DNA of 64,000 bases, taken from positions 30,479 through 94,478 of the forward strand of contig JAOVVO010000292.1 in the NCBI GenBank assembly GCA_028564675.1, given 5' to 3'. The notes under the pieces are model-generated. The model did not search any database and was not told the DNA's origin. It saw only the letters and a list, made by a program, of their open reading frames with translations. Source of the stretch: Onchocerca lupi (lineage: Eukaryota; Nematoda; Chromadorea; Rhabditida; Onchocercidae). The first letter of the stretch is position 1, and every line of letters begins with the position of its first letter. A program made the translations under genes and the position numbers. Shown piece by piece: positions 38,957 to 50,305 of this stretch.

Positions 38957-39113
38957 TGCATTTTATTTTAGACGTACAAAATTTTACATTTCCACGTTTT
39001 TTTCTTTTTTTTTTTTCGTGATTTAGGACTTCGTTTATAATAATTAAATATCACTATGGTTGCTTACGTCATTTTCACGTCAAGATTTCGTACGTCTAAA
39101 ATTAAATGTAAAT
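38957..39113. mobile_element. Short element with ~25-bp terminal inverted repeats
   Basis: Left arm GCATTTTATTTTAGACGTAC (about 38959-38977) and the reverse complement of the right arm (about 39088-39110; ACATTTAATTTTAGACGTAC) match at all but a few positions. The interior is about 110 bases, T-rich and non-coding. Size and structure fit a non-autonomous DNA element, but no family was recognised. Confidence 0.4.
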
Positions 39114-39693
39114 TGCTTTGGACTGGGATTTCCGGGAAGTTCTTTTTTTCTGTCTTGTTTTTGATTGATGAATTGAAGTGAAATATTTTCATGATACACA
39201 TATATATTTCTTCATCGATTGTAAAGTTTGATCTGTTCCGATTTTCCCATGTATTTACTAAATCTCAAATCTTAATTCTCTCTCTCTCTCTCTCTATTTC
39301 TTTTGTATGGGCAAAAATAGCTAGCTAGCAACATTTCTGAGAGAAATTATTGATCGTTTAGATAAGTTCTTTGATGATCGAAAAATGTTAGAATTAGGTG
39401 GAATTGTTTAGGTTATTTTTCATTCAATCCATAGCTTTAACAATCTTCAAGAAGTGTGCTACGCTTTACATAAAATAAATCATTTCTTATTAAATAGTTA
39501 TGCATGGAAATTCATGTGTTTGCGATTTGTACATTTGCGACGTACGTGTGTTTTCACTCGCATAAGCATATTTTTCTCATTCGAATATGCATGCTAATTT
39601 GATTGAATGATAATAATTAATATATTTTAGTATGAAATTTCACTTGTTATGATAATATCTTACAGTGAAGTTCGATGGCATTGAAAAGATAAA

Positions 39694-41405
39694 ATGTCAT
39701 TTAAATGGCCATGGCAGTATGAATTTCCACCATTTTTCACGTGAGTTTTATACGTTATCGAAAAAAATGAAAGAGAAAATATGATTAAGAAAAGATTCAT
39801 TACCAGTTTCTTTTTAAGGATAGTGATGAAACGAATTTTTAAGTTATCAATATCCAATTTAAATTTAATATTTCATAAGCAATTTAAAGAAATAAATAAT
39901 TGAATCTATATCCGGCAACAAGATGCTTACCTTATACTTCTCTTACGTTGATTATTTCTTTGTAATGATGAAAATTTTCAAACTATTCGGAAAAAGAGTT
40001 GTTGATAACTGCCATTATCACCTTTAAACTCTTAAAACTCATTACCTCGATTGTTTGGTTTTTTCTACAACTTTTGTTTGATGCTAAATTTCAGGCTTTA
40101 AAGCCAAACAGATAAATTTCAAGCAAATTTCCTTACTTCTGTTATATTCATTTTATTTTAGCTTGCAAACTACTTTGGTAACTCGTGAAAAACAATTAGA
40201 AGCTTGGAGTCGATTGGTCGTTGATTATTGCCAATTTCATAAGATTTATACAGTAGACTTGGCAGACATATCAAATTCAGAGTTGTTCGTTAATAGTACC
40301 CTCAACCGCAAATTGTCATTGGAAGGTGTACGAATAGTGTTCGATTATCTTGAACATACAAGTTAGTGATATTAGCAATATTTTGTTTTCAAGCTGCGTC
40401 TGTTTTTCTGAAAATAGAACTTTCTCCAAGAAATTTTAAAATAATGGTGGACCATTTCCTCATTATCTTCCAAAAGATAGCCATAAGGAAACGGCTAGCA
40501 TTATTCAGTGCTCCTTTCGTTGATCTTTTGTTTAGAATAAAATAATTTTTTGAAAATTACACTAACTGGAATTGATTTAAAATCCTTCGTAATATCTTTA
40601 TTTTAAAATTATACTTGTCGTAATTTTGATGAATTCAAAGGATGCAACGATCAATGATTGGACGAAAAATTTGATTTACAGGACATATCGATTGGTTAGA
40701 TAAAAATAAAAATCGTTGTCACATCTATTGGAGGCGGCCAGAAGAGTGGGCTATATTAATATACGAGTGGGCAGTGAGTAATAGTTTACTTAACACTCCC
40801 TGTACTCTATACGAAATAACACAAGGCGACGACGTTACACAGGAATGTCAGTTAGATACATATCTTTTCCTAATTTCATTTCCTAACCATAAACTTCCAT
40901 AACATTATAGAGAGAGAAAAAGATTAAAGATTAGAGTTATAACAGATAGGGTATAAGATATTTATTTATAGGTGATGTGTAAGGTGATGAGGTAATGTGT
41001 AAACAATGAGAGAAGTGAGGAGAGAATTTGTAACGATCGTATATATGATTTCGAGAAGCAAAATTGAATAGAAAAGGAAATCAAGAAATAATTTGAGTAT
41101 TGAAAGACTGAATTTCGATTTCGTACGAGGTGCTCTTTAATAGTAAAAAGAAGAAAAAAACGTTCGGTTAATTTAATAGGTTCGAAAAATAGGTGTGGAA
41201 AGTTTTAGATGAATTTTCTTTCTTATGGAAAGAAATTTTTTCGGTAAGAATAAGAAAAAAAAAAAAACTGTTCGTTTCAATTGTAGCTTTTTACGGTCTG
41301 GATAAAGACGTATTGTTGAAATCGTTGGCAGTTCTCGTTGAACAGCGTCGTGCTCAGTTATTGAATATTGGAACCGGCACAGAAGGCGTAAAATTTCTCC
41401 AATAG
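39694..41405 (+). CDS. vps-25: Vacuolar protein sorting-associated protein 25 (ESCRT-II)
   Basis: VPS25 is the two-winged-helix subunit of ESCRT-II that recruits the ESCRT-III subunit VPS20/CHMP6 during multivesicular-body sorting on endosomes. Four exons: 39694..39740, 40162..40361, 40682..40846, 41287..41405; phases close to 176 aa, the same length as human VPS25. Seen: N-terminal MSFKWPWQYEFPPFFTLQ with the conserved PPF motif that docks on VPS22/VPS36, LVTREKQLEAWSRLVVDYC, LNRKLSLEGVRIVFDYLE, IDWLDKNKNRCHIYWRRPEE with WAILIYEW, CTLYEITQGDD, and a C-terminal TGTEGVKFLQ. TRMT61A begins about 300 bp downstream on the same strand, suggesting one polycistronic unit. Confidence 0.95.
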
Positions 41406-41701
41406 AACGAGTCTGTAAGTCCCAATTTTAGCATTTCTGAACGAAAAATTTCTTGCAAAAAATGATCACATAGTTCAGGATTAGCATGTGATTGAATGGA
41501 AGTAAACTTTTTAGTTCATTTCATTACAGAAAAATGATGAATGGAACTGATTGCTCGCTGAAAAAAAAAACGGACAACAAAGTAAGTTGAATAGTTTAGA
41601 AGTGAAAAGAAAAAATTAAAATTGATAGTTAAATTGTTTGGGAACAAGGAAAAAAAATAGTGATATTACCATAATCTGAACACTTAACTATCTTTTCAAA
41701 A
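41406..41701 (+). other. Short intercistronic region VPS25-TRMT61A
   Basis: 296 bases between the VPS25 stop and the proposed TRMT61A ATG, A-rich, with no visible independent promoter. The length is within the range seen between genes of nematode operons. An AATAG acceptor-like site occurs about 40 bases before the ATG. Confidence 0.4.
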
Positions 41702-44351
41702 ATGATGGCTCAAGTATTCAGGGAGTGATAATAATATAGTAAACATTCTTCCTGTGTATGCTTCTTTTTATTGTCCATCATTCTTTGCCATATTCTTATA
41801 ACTGTTGCTTTTCTTTTTTCAGCTTATTGCTGTAAATCATACGGGTTTCGGTTTTTTAAGCAATAAAGAAATAATTGAAGAAGGTGATACTGTGATTATC
41901 TATGTTAATTACGGGACATCTTACGCGGTGGAAGTGAAGCGTGGTCTTATTCTCACAATGCGATATGGTGCTTTAAAGCATGAGTATCTTATAGGAAAAC
42001 GGTTAGTTAAATTTAGGATATTAGATTAAAGTCAGCTAATCACTTCACTATAGCTGTGAAAAATGTTTAGAAGTGACGATTTGCTCAATATCATGTCACA
42101 TCAGAATATTATCTAAAGTTAACTGTACTTATGTTAATATTTCAGTTACTCTTATTTGATGGTGGAATAATCTTTATAAATTGAAATTGGAGTTTTTGGT
42201 GAAGATAATTACTTATTCATTTTTCTTTCTAGTTATGGATCTCGTATTAGTGCTACAGCAGGTTATGTTTATGTGTTACGTCCTAATGCAGAAATGTGGA
42301 CACGTGCTTTACTTCGGCGGACACAAATTATTTATACACCCGATTGCGCGCTAATTCTGATGTTATTAGATGTCAAACCGGGTTCGGTAGGTTTCCATAT
42401 ATTCAGAAATTTCTTTATTTTAGAATAGCTCACAAAGTTAATCAATGATTATCAAAAATTATAGATAGTTTGTGAATGTGGAACGGGAAGTGGTTCGCTT
42501 TCACATGCACTAGCAATGGCCATTGCGCCTACAGGACATCTGTATACGCACGATATTGAAGGGACAAGAGTCAAACAGGTCGAACTTGAGATGATGGTTA
42601 GTGTTATTGCAACAAATTAGGTCATTTTCTTTAACCGTTATTGTAGACTCGTGAGAGTGAGACTAAATAACTAGATAATTTCTTTTATTATTTCTTCAAC
42701 TTTTAATTTTATTAAAAAATTTATAGAAGCATGGATTAGGTGAAATTACAACGTGTGTGCATCAGAATGTTATCGAAGATGGATTTTCCGTAGAGAATAT
42801 ATGTGATGCGGTCTTTCTTGATCTTCCCGCTCCGTGGATTGCAATAAAACACGCAAAACGTGCGCTAAGTCAGGTACATGGTGGACGTGTAGTCAGTTTT
42901 TCTCCTTGCATTGAACAGGTATTTTATTTTTACCGGCGGAAAATAATCTGGATAACGGGCTTTTTTTTTTCAAACGGAACGAAGGAAAGGATTCAGCATT
43001 CAATAGAGCTGTGTTTCAGATACAGAGAACATGTAATGCTCTCCAATACGAAGGTTTTGTCCAAATCAATACTGTGGAGTTAGTGCCGAGAAAACTGAAA
43101 GTAATTATTTTTGTTTGTCTTAACATCTGTTCTTTCAATTTGTTATTATTGCTCCCATGACGAACTGAAAATAGAGCAGATGGGAATTTTATATATTGAA
43201 TTTGGTCACCCAGTTGGTTTAGAGTTTTTTATAATTTGTTTGATCTTTTTGGTACATATATTCTAATGGTTAGAATTACATTCCTTGCTTGAATTGAACG
43301 AGAACGATTTCTAGAAGAACAACAGTTTGAATATTTGTTTGCGTTATGACCGCTGAATCTCAACATATTTGATGATTAAAGTGTTTTTGATCTCACGATT
43401 GTTCCGATACTCTCTTCTTTTGAAGAAGTCCTTTAGATTATCTTCAGCATAGTACTGAGTTGATTGAATCTTAATATTAGTGAGGAGATACTTGTGCCAT
43501 ATGTAGCAATGAAGGTACTGCTTCCTAGTATCTTTGTATGAAAATGCGAAAGATGATTGGATCTTTTCAAGTGCAGTATCTATTTATTTCGATGATGCCA
43601 AATTCTGAGGAATAATTTTATCGACAGTATTCATCTCAGTATCGGGATCTTTAAATTCGCTTTTCATTATCCACTGGCACTGACTCAAAATAATGGAAAT
43701 ATTAAAGGGACTTTAGGAGAGGAATTGAATAAGATAACTGGAAAATATGAGGAAACTAAAAGATTTTGTGCGTAAAATAACACTTCATTTTATACTAACA
43801 TTGATTTGAATTTTTATGAAATGAAATGAGTGTAACAATGTATTTCATCCTATATTGGTAATATCCAACCTACGTCACTTTCTCTGCTGTAATGACATAA
43901 CTAGATTAGGATATGTCAATATGTCAAATAGCAATATTTTTAACATATACAACTTTTTCTTTTAAATATACATTTATATTTTTTTGTTTATTTTTTTCTA
44001 AATGTACATTTTTATTTCTATCTTTTTATTCTTTTTCTTTCAAAAATCAGATTTTATATGGTTTAATTTCATGTGTGTGATATAAATATGGATACGTTGA
44101 AATCGTTCAATACACGAAACATTCCTGTTGACAAGAAGAGACCTTCGCAAGATAATGGAAGCGAAACAATGGCATCAAAGAGGCCTAAATTGGAAGATGA
44201 TACGGTTGGTATGAAATCCGAAATGCAATGCCTGATGAAGGAAAATAATCACAAGTGCTCTACATCAGCATTACTTCCATTTCCAGCAGCACAACCAACA
44301 CATACTGGTTACATCATTTCGGCAACGTTATTGCCATCGATATTATCATAA
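41702..44351 (+). CDS. trmt-61A: tRNA (adenine-58-N1)-methyltransferase catalytic subunit TRMT61A
   Basis: SAM-dependent catalytic subunit of the Trm6/Trm61 complex that makes m1A58 in tRNAs. Exons: 41702..41713, 41823..42001, 42233..42386, 42465..42596, 42727..42918, 43020..43100, ~44136..44351. Seen: EIIEEGDTVIIY, KRYGSRISA, GYVYVLRPNAEMWTRALLRR, the TQIIYTPD motif before SAM motif I, IVCECGTGSGSLSHALA (GxGxG at 121-125), the motif II acidic DIEG, DAVFLDLPAPW (DLPxPW, 191-196), VVSFSPCIEQ, IQRTCNALQYEGF, and the C-terminal HTGYIISATLLP matching the family HTGFLTFA end. A Lys-rich KKRPSQ..SKRPKLEDD patch may be a nuclear signal. The first exon (MMAQ) and the last acceptor are the weak points; length is about 321 aa against 289 in human. 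Confidence 0.92.
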
Positions 44352-44810
44352 TTGTATCTAAAACGTTGTCTTTGTATGTTTAGTTTTGCTACATTCTTTT
44401 ATGAATTTTAAATTTAAAATCTTAGAGTTTATTTCATTTAACAAATTCTTCATGGTATTAAAATCATTGCCTATGTATGACAATAGCTTTTTTATTACTC
44501 ATGTAGGAATTTGCATAATTGCAATATTCTAATATCCATCCGGTGATTTTTTCTTACTATTATTTACTTTTTTTCTCAAATTTGTAATGATTGTTAAAGT
44601 GTTTTTAAAGAATAACAGATGATTGTTATTATTATACAGTGCAGTAATATTTCTATATTGACTAAATTTTTTTTTTTTTTTATTCATCATAGCTGTCTTC
44701 TTTGCTTTATCATTATTTGATTTATATTTTAATGTATTGTAATAATTCATTTAGGAATTATTGTTGAAGTATCATTTTTAATTATTGGGAATGTTTAGAA
44801 AGAAGTAAAT

Positions 44811-44960
44811 TTTTCGAATATAAAACTATTTGATGTAAATAGTTTTTGAATAACTAATTTGATGTAAATAATTTTTGAATAAATTAGTTTGACGTAAATG
44901 ATTTTTGAATAAGCTAATTTGAAATAAGTAGTTTTCGAATAAGCTGTTATGACGTAAATA
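44811..44960. repeat. Five tandem 30-bp units
   Basis: The period is exactly 30 bases. Units align on TTTTTGAATAARCTAATTTG followed by AYGTAAATAR, and differ at 3-8 positions each. No unique spacers separate the units, so this is a minisatellite. It lies about 460 bases 3' of the TRMT61A stop. Confidence 0.8.
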
Positions 44961-47139
44961 GGTTAAATTATGCATTAATTATTCACTCTAGCATGCTTTT
45001 CGTCATGAATATAATTGTATATTAGCTACACATGGAAGAAGGTTTGTAATTTATTTACTTGTGATAAAAAATAATTATTATTTTTTTGGCTCAATATTTA
45101 GATCAAAATAATTTCTAAACATTTTCCCATTAATTTGGATGGAATTTCATTACTTGAAATATTCAGAACTTTGAACGCTATAACAATTTTTGAATCGTTG
45201 TTTCTCTATATTTTTATTCACTTAGACCATTATTAATCCAATTTTTTTTTCTTTTTGTACATCGATAGATTTAATTAATTAGTTTGGTTTGTTAGAATTT
45301 TATTTCATAAAATGTTCATAAAGTTAAGAATGCCTTTTTTTTTTTTAAACTGTTTTTGAAGTAAAAAAATTTCGGGGTAATACTTATCTTTATGGGATAT
45401 TATTTTTGTTTTTTTTCTTTTTTTATTGTGATGTGTGTTTATTTTGCTCGTAGTTATATTATTGGGTTTTTTATTTTTATTTTTATTTTTTTATAATGCA
45501 GTAAGAAATATAATGTTTTTGTTGTTTTTGTTACTGTTATTGTTATTATCATATTCTCAGCACAAAGCAAAGATGGAAAATTTCACAATTCGAAATAGAT
45601 TTTTAGATATCTGATGATCGGATTATATATTCATCGAAAATTCTTTTTTCTTTTTGTTCAGTGAAAAACATAAAATAAAATATAACATTCGTAGTGATAG
45701 TAATTGATGAAATATAATGAATAAAACTAATAATATGCTCACAAAATGATAAGCAAATTATTAATTTATTTATAAATTAACAAAAGAATAAATTTACAAA
45801 ATAAATTATTCCAAATGATAAATAATGTACTGTTAGTATTTTCTCGGATTATGAAATGAATAATTTTTATTTCAGTTTCTCATATGTAAATTTCGGTGAT
45901 ATTTCATATAAATCAATGGTAAATTTATCAATTTTTGATGAGAAAAATTTGAGATATTTTCCAAAATTTTTCTTATCATTCTTTTCTGATATCTTTTATT
46001 ATATTTACTAATATATTAACTCTTTTATAATTAATTTAATCGTATGCTTCAATAATCTTATAGTATTTGCCATTTTGCTAACAATAACTTCTTTATAATC
46101 AATAGTTGCATACTTGAATACTAAAATTTTATCACTAAATTTCATTCTTTTTTACAATATCTTCTTATTTTACTAATATTAGGAAAAATAATATGAAAAA
46201 ATAGTTCGAAAAATGTTTTAAAATTGATAACTGCATATTTCAGCATTATAACCTAATTTGCTAAATTCTTATTTCTTATTTTTTTTTCTTTTAAATTATT
46301 TTATTAATATTATCATATTTCAATATTATACTTATCGAAAAAAGTTTTTTTTTTTCTATTTAATCAGTAATTGTATATCAAATTACTTGTTAAACTGATG
46401 ATAGCATATTTCTTAACATTATACTCAATCCATCTTTTACCTTTCTCACCTTTTTATTCGTACTAATAATCAATTAATTTCTAATCGATAATTAACTATA
46501 ATTAACTGCTACTGTGGTGTTGATTCTATCATTTATATACTTGATCTAATTAAAATATGCCAAAGATATATCTAAATTTTCTTTTGCAATAAAACGCGAA
46601 AAAAAAAAAAATCGATATTCAAACGAATCAATAATTGCATATTTTAGCAATAATTATTTATTTATTCTTTTTTTTCAATTTCTTATCAAATTTAAAAGTA
46701 ATTAAATTATTGATATTAATAATTTTAAAGTTGGTCCCTTTTTTTTTTCTTTTTCATTTTACAATCAAAAATTTTTGTTTATTCTTTTTTCTTTCTTACA
46801 ACAAACTTTTGTTATCTTCTTAGAATTCTCTCTTTCTCCTACTATTATTATTACTACTAATATAATAGATTTGATTTATTGAGAGCAATTTCATCCATCC
46901 ATCCATCTATTCATTTAAACTTAGCAAAATAATATAATTTACCTATTTATCGATCGATCCGAACATAAAAAAAAAAAAAAAAAAAAAAAGGTAAATTCTC
47001 ACCTGCTGAGCAACACTCAAACTCTTTTCTCATTTTACCTAATTTTCTCTCCTCTTTCTCTTTCTCTTCATTTTTTACCTTTCAAATTTTCCACTTTTCC
47101 TATTCAATATTTTTCATCATTCCAACATATGATTTTCAG

Positions 47140-47690
47140 TAATTTTATTAATCTTGTAAAAAAAAAAGTGTAATATAATAGTAATATAGTTATTGATTAA
47201 TATGTAAAAATTTCCAAAAAATTATTTACCTTTGAATAAGTTTGTAATTTTTAAAGTTTAAATTTAAAAAGAATAAGAAGTAGACGAAGGTTGGTAAAAT
47301 TAATAGCAACAGTAGTCGTAATTGTAGTAGTAATACGAATACGATTATTGATTAATTTAGAAAAATTTCATTATTCTTGTCTTTGTTGATAAAAATTGAT
47401 AATTTTTAAAATTTAAATTAAAAAAAACGAAGATAAATGGATATAAAATTAATGGCATTAGTAGTATGGTTATTGAGTAATATATAAAAATTTTGATGTT
47501 TTTATTTTTTTTTAATAAAGGTTTTCGTATTTTTTAAAATTTAAATTTAAAAAAAAAAAAGAAGAAGAGGAAGGGATATGAAATTAATTATAATTTGTTA
47601 TTATAGTACAATTTGTGAATTAATATATAAAAATTTTATACCTTCATCTTCTTATAAAATTGTAAATTTTTAAATTTAAACAAAAAAAAA
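47140..47690. repeat. Degenerate tandem repeat, ~4 copies of ~130 bp
   Basis: Copies starting near 47190, 47344, 47470 and 47610 each run from TTATTGAKTAATATRTAAAA to a block AATTTTTAAARTTTAAATT ending in an A-rich GAAGAAG-like tract. Divergence is high. Confidence 0.55.
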
Positions 47691-48174
47691 AAACGAAAAT
47701 GAAAAAGAAATGTAAAATCACGATTTGAAAATGATATGTTAATAAAAACATTTGAGAAATTGACTTTGAATTTTCGTTTTTTTTTCTCATTCTTATAGAT
47801 TAGCTGAAATATATTTTGTTTCTTTTTTTTTTTTTACTATTTTTCATTTATTTGCATTTTTATTACTGATTAGAATAATTTATTTTAAGTTAATTAAATT
47901 AATTTCATCATTAATAGTTGTATCAAATTATGCAAAATAGCATTGCTTTATTAATTTAGAGTAATTAATTATGTTTATGGGTGTTGCGTAGATAATGTTT
48001 ATGTATGTCATAATGATATTAAAAAATTATTATTAAATTAATTATCGAAAAAAAAAAACAAAAAACGAAATGAATTTATGCCATTTATTTAATGAAAAAA
48101 AATAGGATAATAATTTTACTAATTGTTACTTAATATCTATTAATATCGATAATTTTTCAAATAATTTTGATCAG

Positions 48175-48860
48175 TGCTTGTTTGTTTATTTATTTGTCTG
48201 CTTTTTATTTTTTTGTTTACTTTTCTGTTTCTCGTTTATTTGTTTATTTATCTGCCCCTTGTTTTTTGTTTATTTGTCTACTTACTTCTTTTTTTGTTTG
48301 CTTGTTTATTCATTTATTTGTTTTTTATTATTTATTCTTTTATTTATTTGTTTATTTGCTTGGTTTATTTGTTTTTTATTCCTTTATTTGCTTACTTGTT
48401 TGTTTATATTTGTGCATATATCTATATACATGTATTTATATTTCGTCTTTGTACTCTTTTATTTGTTTGTTTATTTGTTTGCTTGTTTGTTTATATTTAC
48501 GCATATGTACTCATATTTTATATTTCATATTTACACTCGTTTATTTGTTTGTTTGTTTATATTTTTGCTCGTTTATTTGTTTCCTTATTTACTTATTTAC
48601 TTATTTGCTTGTTTATATTTATGTAAATGTACACATATATTTATATTTCATATTTATTTATTTATATTTATTATTCTCTTTCCTAATTTATGCATTAATA
48701 TTATTATACAATTCATCTTTCCATCTCTCAAAATTCGTTTCTAATAAAATTAAAATTATGATATATTTATTTATTTTTAAAAACTTCAAATATTTTATTT
48801 TATTTATTTATTTATTTGTTAAAACTTCAAATATTTCATTTTATTGTTTACTGAATTAAC
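48175..48860. repeat. (TTTR) low-complexity tract, frame-independent ORFs
   Basis: About 690 bases of TTTG/TTTA/TTAT/TTGC tetranucleotides (TTTGTTTATTTG and variants). All three plus-strand frames are open because the repeat excludes stops in each frame, giving Leu/Phe/Tyr/Cys-rich translations. This is a decayed tetranucleotide satellite, not a gene. Confidence 0.85.
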
Positions 48861-49069
48861 GTAAAAATTACGAACATATTGATTTCTATCAAAGTTCAAG
48901 TTTTTTTAATTTTTTTTTTTCAAAAATTGCAAAATTCAAACAAATAAAATTACACACATATACAATCTCCCAATTTTCCCATTCCCGTTCTTTCGCAGTC
49001 GTTATCATTATCATTATCATCATCGTTGTTTGATCTCTTTTCTAATCTAAAAAATCTGTTGAGCATGAA

Positions 49070-49183
49070 ATGTTTGGAAATATCGATACGATTGATCTTG
49101 TTGATTTCCCAGAGAAGAAAGATCTAATTGAACGATCGATCTGGGATTGGATTCTAAATTTTTATGATCGTATAAATCGATGA
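49070..49183 (+). CDS. Isolated 37-codon open frame, coding-like
   Basis: Reads MFGNIDTIDLVDFPEKKDL then IERSIWDWILNFYDRINR and TGA. The composition (three acidic/basic pairs, two Trp, no homopolymer runs) and dense GATC/ATCGAT words set it apart from the flanking T-rich satellite. The upstream reading continues KSVEHE before the Met, so it might be a last exon of a longer gene. No acceptor with a clear pyrimidine tract was found. Function unknown. Confidence 0.3.
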   Translation: MFGNIDTIDLVDFPEKKDLIERSIWDWILNFYDRINR

Positions 49184-49982
49184 TGAGAAATAATAAATCA
49201 TTTTTGTCCATCATTAAATTTCCCAACTATTTCGTTTTTTTTTTTTTTCTTTTTTTTTTTTTCACATTTCTTTCATTTCATCCAATCAAATAAATATGAA
49301 ATAAATCAGTAAACAAGTAATTAAATGCGAAAATAAACAAAAAAAAATAAATTCATATTTGTTTATTTGTTTATGCATTTAGCATTGTTGTTTATTTTAT
49401 CAAATTTATATTATTCATAAATTTAATTAAATATGAACGAAATATTTGATTTATTTTAATAATATTGATATTTAAACTTATTCTATTTAAAAATTTTTTT
49501 CTCTAAAATATATCCATTTGACAAAAATTTAACAAAAATTTTTTGATCAATTTTACAAACTCATACTATTTATTTGAAATTTCGAAATATCAAATAATTT
49601 CATTATTAAAGTAATCAAATATTATAGTAGATATACAAATGATTGAATTTTTTTTTTGGCTTATTATCCTAAAAATACAAGAAATTTCGAAACTTTTTGT
49701 AAACAAATAATTATCAATTTTAACTTATTATCATTAAAAATAATTTTAATTTAAAAATCCCTTAGTATGAAGTTTTTTAGTTTTTTTTGATAAACGATAA
49801 TTTTTTCGTTGAAATTGATAATCAATCATCATAACATATTTACTCATGTTTACGCTTTAAATAATTTGAATCATATTCATCTCTAACTTTACTACTTTTT
49901 TTCTAATCATTAAATTTTCTTCCTTCTTGTTTTGATTATACATTTTGTATGAAAAGCCAAATTTTGCAGTATCAATAATCAT

Positions 49983-50305
49983 AGGTCAAAGTTCACACGG
50001 ATCGATAATTGCAATGTGTTTCGATAACTTCACAGAAGAGGAAAGCTATTCAATATACACACATATCGTAACATCATCTATCATTTGTCAATGACTGACA
50101 ATTTTTCGCTGACCTTTGATCCCCAGATTTATTGATATGATCAAAGTTGACAATCTCCACTACTGCTATAGTTTCTAGTGTAATTTCTAAGAAAGTTAAG
50201 CCTAGAAAAAGCTATTCAAATGCATATATCATATCATTTGCCAACGATGAATACTTTTGATGACCTTTGACCCAGAATTTATTGGTGCAATTAAGTTTCA
50301 GCTTT
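49983..50305. repeat. Old duplication carrying DR1-type nuclear-receptor sites
   Basis: Segments 50036-50158 and 50200-50305 align (AAGCTATTCAA..CATATATC, ATCATTTG, TGACCTTTGAYCC, ATTTATTG). Within or beside them are AGGTCAAAGTTCA (49983-49995), TGACCTTTGATCC (50110-50122) and TGACCTTTGACCC (50261-50273). The last is a canonical direct repeat of RGGTCA with one-base spacing. Nuclear-receptor binding is a prediction only. Confidence 0.5.

Larger units (their letters stand above)
37407..39693. promoter_or_regulatory. Divergent spacer CARMIL / VPS25, repeat-filled
   Basis: 2.3 kb between two head-to-head starts; it must hold the promoters of both transcription units. No coding frame is supportable. 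The central 1.3 kb is occupied by degenerate repeats and fold-back structures (listed separately), leaving about 400 bp of unique sequence next to CARMIL and about 580 bp next to VPS25. A CT-dinucleotide run is at about 39277-39296. Confidence 0.5.
44352..48166. other. Gene-poor AT-rich region with degenerate repeats
   Basis: No supportable exon. Contents: the TRMT61A 3' flank, the 30-bp array (44811-44960), a loose family of units with TAATTGCATATTT..AGCA (about 46030-46680), an A-tract at 46970-46989, and long degenerate tandem units at 47140-47690 (separate entry). Confidence 0.5.

Noticed and set aside
39660..39857. 65-codon minus-strand ORF
   Set aside because: Overlaps VPS25 exon 1 on the opposite strand; the plus-strand reading matches the VPS25 N-terminus.
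44811..44960. CRISPR-like regular repeats
   Set aside because: Thirty-base units are directly adjacent with no spacers, and the genome is eukaryotic.
48167..48859. Three overlapping long plus-strand ORFs (up to 230 codons) suggesting a membrane protein
   Set aside because: All three frames are open because a TTTG/TTTA tetranucleotide satellite contains no stop in any frame; composition is Leu/Phe/Tyr/Cys only, with no start context or splice partners.
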